From contig NZ_JACYFJ010000008.1 of NCBI RefSeq assembly GCF_014855495.1, positions 62,001 through 126,000 on the forward strand: DNA of 64,000 nucleotides. The letters are read 5' to 3'. This document shows, one piece after another, positions 61,959 to 64,000 of the stretch. Below the pieces are notes generated by a model, which saw nothing but the letters and a program-made list of their open reading frames with translations, had not been told where the DNA came from and did not search any database. A program made the translations under genes and the position numbers. Numbering within the stretch: position 1 is the stretch's first letter; each line of letters starts with the position of its first letter. This DNA is from Euzebyella saccharophila. GTDB taxonomy: Bacteria; Bacteroidota; Bacteroidia; Flavobacteriales; Flavobacteriaceae.

Positions 61959-63869
61959 ATGCGCCATCTTATTTTATTTCTATTTCTTTTCTCTTGTCTT
62001 CCTGGATTTTCTCAAAGCGATGATTTACAAATTTTTGCTCTAAAAAAGGAACTGACGGATAATGCAAATGCCATTATTCGCTTAGATGAAATGATTGTAG
62101 ACATTGTTTCTAAAAAGGAAATGGTGTTGAAACGCAAGAAAATAGTTACGGTCCTTAATGAGGCAGGTAACAAGCATGCTGCGGCCTTTGTAGGGTATGA
62201 TGATGGCAAAAAGGTAAGGAATATTCAAGCTAAAGTTTACAATGCCCTAGGTAATGAACTGGAAAAAATTAAGGAAAAGGATTTTAAGGATGTAAGTGCC
62301 GTTGATGGAGGAACGCTATATACGGATTACCGATATATGTATTACCCCTATACGCCTGTGAGCTATCCATATACTATAGAATTGGAATATGAAATAAGCA
62401 CCAAGAATACAGGAGAACTACCAGCTGCTTGGACCTTTCTAGATGATTTTTTAGTAAGCACTGAACATAGTAAGTTACAGGTCAATTTTGCCAGTCCTGA
62501 ACTGAAGCCAGAGATTAAGGAACTTCGGCTGGAGAATTTGGATATTGAAAAGGAGGTTACAGCTAACAGCATTCAATATTTGGCCAAAAATATACCCGCG
62601 ATTAAAAGCGAAAGTCTGTGCCCATCATTTTCAGAGTTAGCGCCACTATTGCGATTAAGACCGGTTAATTTTTACTACGAAGGTTATGATGCTTCCATAC
62701 AATCTTGGAAAGATTTGGGCATATGGATGTCTTCCAACTTGTTAAAAGGCCGGGATGAATTATCACCAGTAACCATCCGTGAAGTTCAAAATTTGGTCAA
62801 AGATGTGGAAGGTACGCTAGAAAAAGCTCAAATAGTATATGAGTATGTTCAGAAAAATACGCGATATATAAGTGTTCAAGTGGGCATTGGCGGCATGCAG
62901 CCCATTAGTGCCATAGATGTAGATCGTGTAAAGTATGGAGATTGTAAAGGTTTGAGCAACTATACCATGGCTCTGCTTAAAACCGTAGGGGTAGAAGCCT
63001 TTTACGCCCATGTGCAAGCAGGCAATGAGCAAGTAGATTTTGAGGATGATTTTCCAGATTTGGCCCAAGGCAATCACGTAATCTTGGCCATTCCGCATGA
63101 GGGGAGCTATTATTGGATTGATTGTACTTCGCAAATCCATCCCTTTGGCTTTATAGGTGATTTTACGGACAATCGTAAGGCTTTTATAATTAAGCCCGAT
63201 GGCGGTGAAATTGTACGGACCACTTCGTATCTAAACGATCAAAATCAGCAGCTTACAAAGGGGGATTACACTCTTCAGCTTGATGGTAGTATGAATGGAA
63301 AAGTGTCCATTATTACCAAAGGAATCCAGTATGATTCCCATTTCGATCTATCAGAAAAAACAGAGGAGCACATAGAAAAACATTACAAGGATTTTTGGGA
63401 TAATATCAATAATCTCCATATCAATTCCTATGATTTTAAGAATGATAAAAAGGAAGTTGCTTTTAGGGAAGATGTTTCCATAAGTGCCACCAACTACGCA
63501 TCAAAAAGTGGAGACCGCTTATTGTTTGCCGCTAATGCTTTCAATAAAAATAAATATGTTCCTGGCAGGTACCGCAATAGAAAGTTACCCTTTGAAATAC
63601 AAAGGGGATTCTATGATGAAGATCAAACGGTGATTAATATTCCGCAGGGTTATGGTATAGAGTCCATTCCTGAGACAATGACATTGGAAAGTACATTCGG
63701 AACTTATTTTCTTGAAATAAAGGAAGAAAACGGACAAATAGTTCTTGAGCGAAAATTGTTGGTAAAGGCAGGAGAATACAGTGCAACGGAATATGGGGCG
63801 TTTCGTGACTTTATGAAGAATATTTCAAAATATGACAACTCCAAAGTTGTTCTAAAACCTATCCTATGA
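61959..63869 (+). CDS. DUF3857 domain / transglutaminase-like secreted protein
   Basis: 636 residues from ATG 61959 with signal peptide RHLILFLFLFSCLPGFSQ; an in-frame start at 61923 would spoil it. The N-terminal DUF3857 domain (VLKRKKIVTVLNEAGNKHAA, YTIELEYEISTKNTGEL) is followed by a transglutaminase-like core: YGDCKGLSNYTMALLKTVGV (catalytic Cys), GNHVILAIPHEGSYYWIDCT (His and Asp). A C-terminal DUF3858-like region closes the protein. Likely periplasmic, function unknown. Its stop overlaps the next start (ATGA). Confidence 0.88.
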   Translation: MRHLILFLFLFSCLPGFSQSDDLQIFALKKELTDNANAIIRLDEMIVDIVSKKEMVLKRKKIVTVLNEAGNKHAAAFVGYDDGKKVRNIQAKVYNALGNELEKIKEKDFKDVSAVDGGTLYTDYRYMYYPYTPVSYPYTIELEYEISTKNTGELPAAWTFLDDFLVSTEHSKLQVNFASPELKPEIKELRLENLDIEKEVTANSIQYLAKNIPAIKSESLCPSFSELAPLLRLRPVNFYYEGYDASIQSWKDLGIWMSSNLLKGRDELSPVTIREVQNLVKDVEGTLEKAQIVYEYVQKNTRYISVQVGIGGMQPISAIDVDRVKYGDCKGLSNYTMALLKTVGVEAFYAHVQAGNEQVDFEDDFPDLAQGNHVILAIPHEGSYYWIDCTSQIHPFGFIGDFTDNRKAFIIKPDGGEIVRTTSYLNDQNQQLTKGDYTLQLDGSMNGKVSIITKGIQYDSHFDLSEKTEEHIEKHYKDFWDNINNLHINSYDFKNDKKEVAFREDVSISATNYASKSGDRLLFAANAFNKNKYVPGRYRNRKLPFEIQRGFYDEDQTVINIPQGYGIESIPETMTLESTFGTYFLEIKEENGQIVLERKLLVKAGEYSATEYGAFRDFMKNISKYDNSKVVLKPIL

Positions 63870-64000
63870 TATTAAAAAAAATGCTCTTAGTGGTAACACT
63901 TCTCGCTTGTTTTCAAATTTGGGCACAAGAGGTAGAATTTGGGAACGTAAGCAAGGAAGAATTAAAGGAAATATCCTATGCCGCAGATCCGGATGCCAGT
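63866..64000 (+). CDS. DUF3857-type secreted protein, 5' end only
   Basis: Starts at ATG 63866, overlapping the previous stop, and runs off the window. 45 residues visible: signal peptide (LLVVTLLACFQIWAQ) followed by VEFGNVSKEELKEISYAADP, which matches the start of mature DUF3857 proteins. Together with the upstream gene it makes a paralogous tandem pair. Confidence 0.75.
   Translation, partial: MILKKMLLVVTLLACFQIWAQEVEFGNVSKEELKEISYAADPDAS

Overview
The window looks like chromosomal DNA of a marine member of the Flavobacteriaceae (Bacteroidota). Pointers are gliding-motility gldA, DUF5686/CarboxypepD_reg and DUF3857 secreted proteins, a Na+-pumping type pyrophosphatase, TonB, S23-type four-helix-bundle protein, promoters of the TTTG-N18/19-TAnnTTTG type, few Shine-Dalgarno sequences, and moderate G+C (estimated by eye near 40%). 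No rRNA, tRNA, CRISPR array, integrase, transposase or phage gene was seen.

Layout. 1-15 kb: folA (cut by the left edge), a small 2TM protein, a PLP enzyme, a glycogen-binding-like protein, an ergothioneine unit (egtB-egtD-DUF427), two secreted carbohydrate-related proteins, thyA, a frameshifted methyltransferase gene with a thioredoxin-reductase-like flavoprotein, then nupC-type transporter, DUF151 nuclease and etfBA. 15-27 kb: pdhB, an outer-membrane DUF5686 protein, two pyrophosphatases (soluble ppa and membrane hppA), a glycosidase-like secreted protein, an alpha/beta hydrolase lipoprotein, TonB, an APP1 phosphatase and a deoxynucleoside kinase.

27-50 kb is a sulfur/methionine island: metK (behind a SAM-II type riboswitch), metY (behind a SAM-I riboswitch), a 1128-residue MetX-aspartate kinase-homoserine dehydrogenase fusion, metZ-like enzyme, an Rrf2 regulator, DUF2061-cysH-cysD-cysN, sulfite reductase-cobA-FNR, then split metH (behind a second SAM-I riboswitch) and metF. 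Together these reduce sulfate to sulfide, fix it into homocysteine, methylate it and make SAM, with SAM feedback and a probable Rrf2 sulfur regulon with three matching operator-like palindromes.

50-64 kb: outer-membrane and lipoprotein genes, a serine hydrolase, an AT-rich orphan with a HEPN-like motif, gldA, a Phe/Tyr operon (pheA-aminotransferase-tyrA-aroG/CM) preceded by what reads as a complete ribosome-mediated attenuator with a Phe/Tyr-rich leader peptide, rsgA, dtd, and two DUF3857 genes.

The most unusual signal is a family of 7-bp-periodic arrays lying directly after stop codons (11031, 33764, 38537, 45416, 48641). Most share a GTTnnnn register on the coding strand. One pair of oppositely oriented arrays brackets a four-helix-bundle (23S rRNA intervening-sequence type) gene that sits between the two halves of metH, and the right-hand array forms the first codons of the second metH gene.
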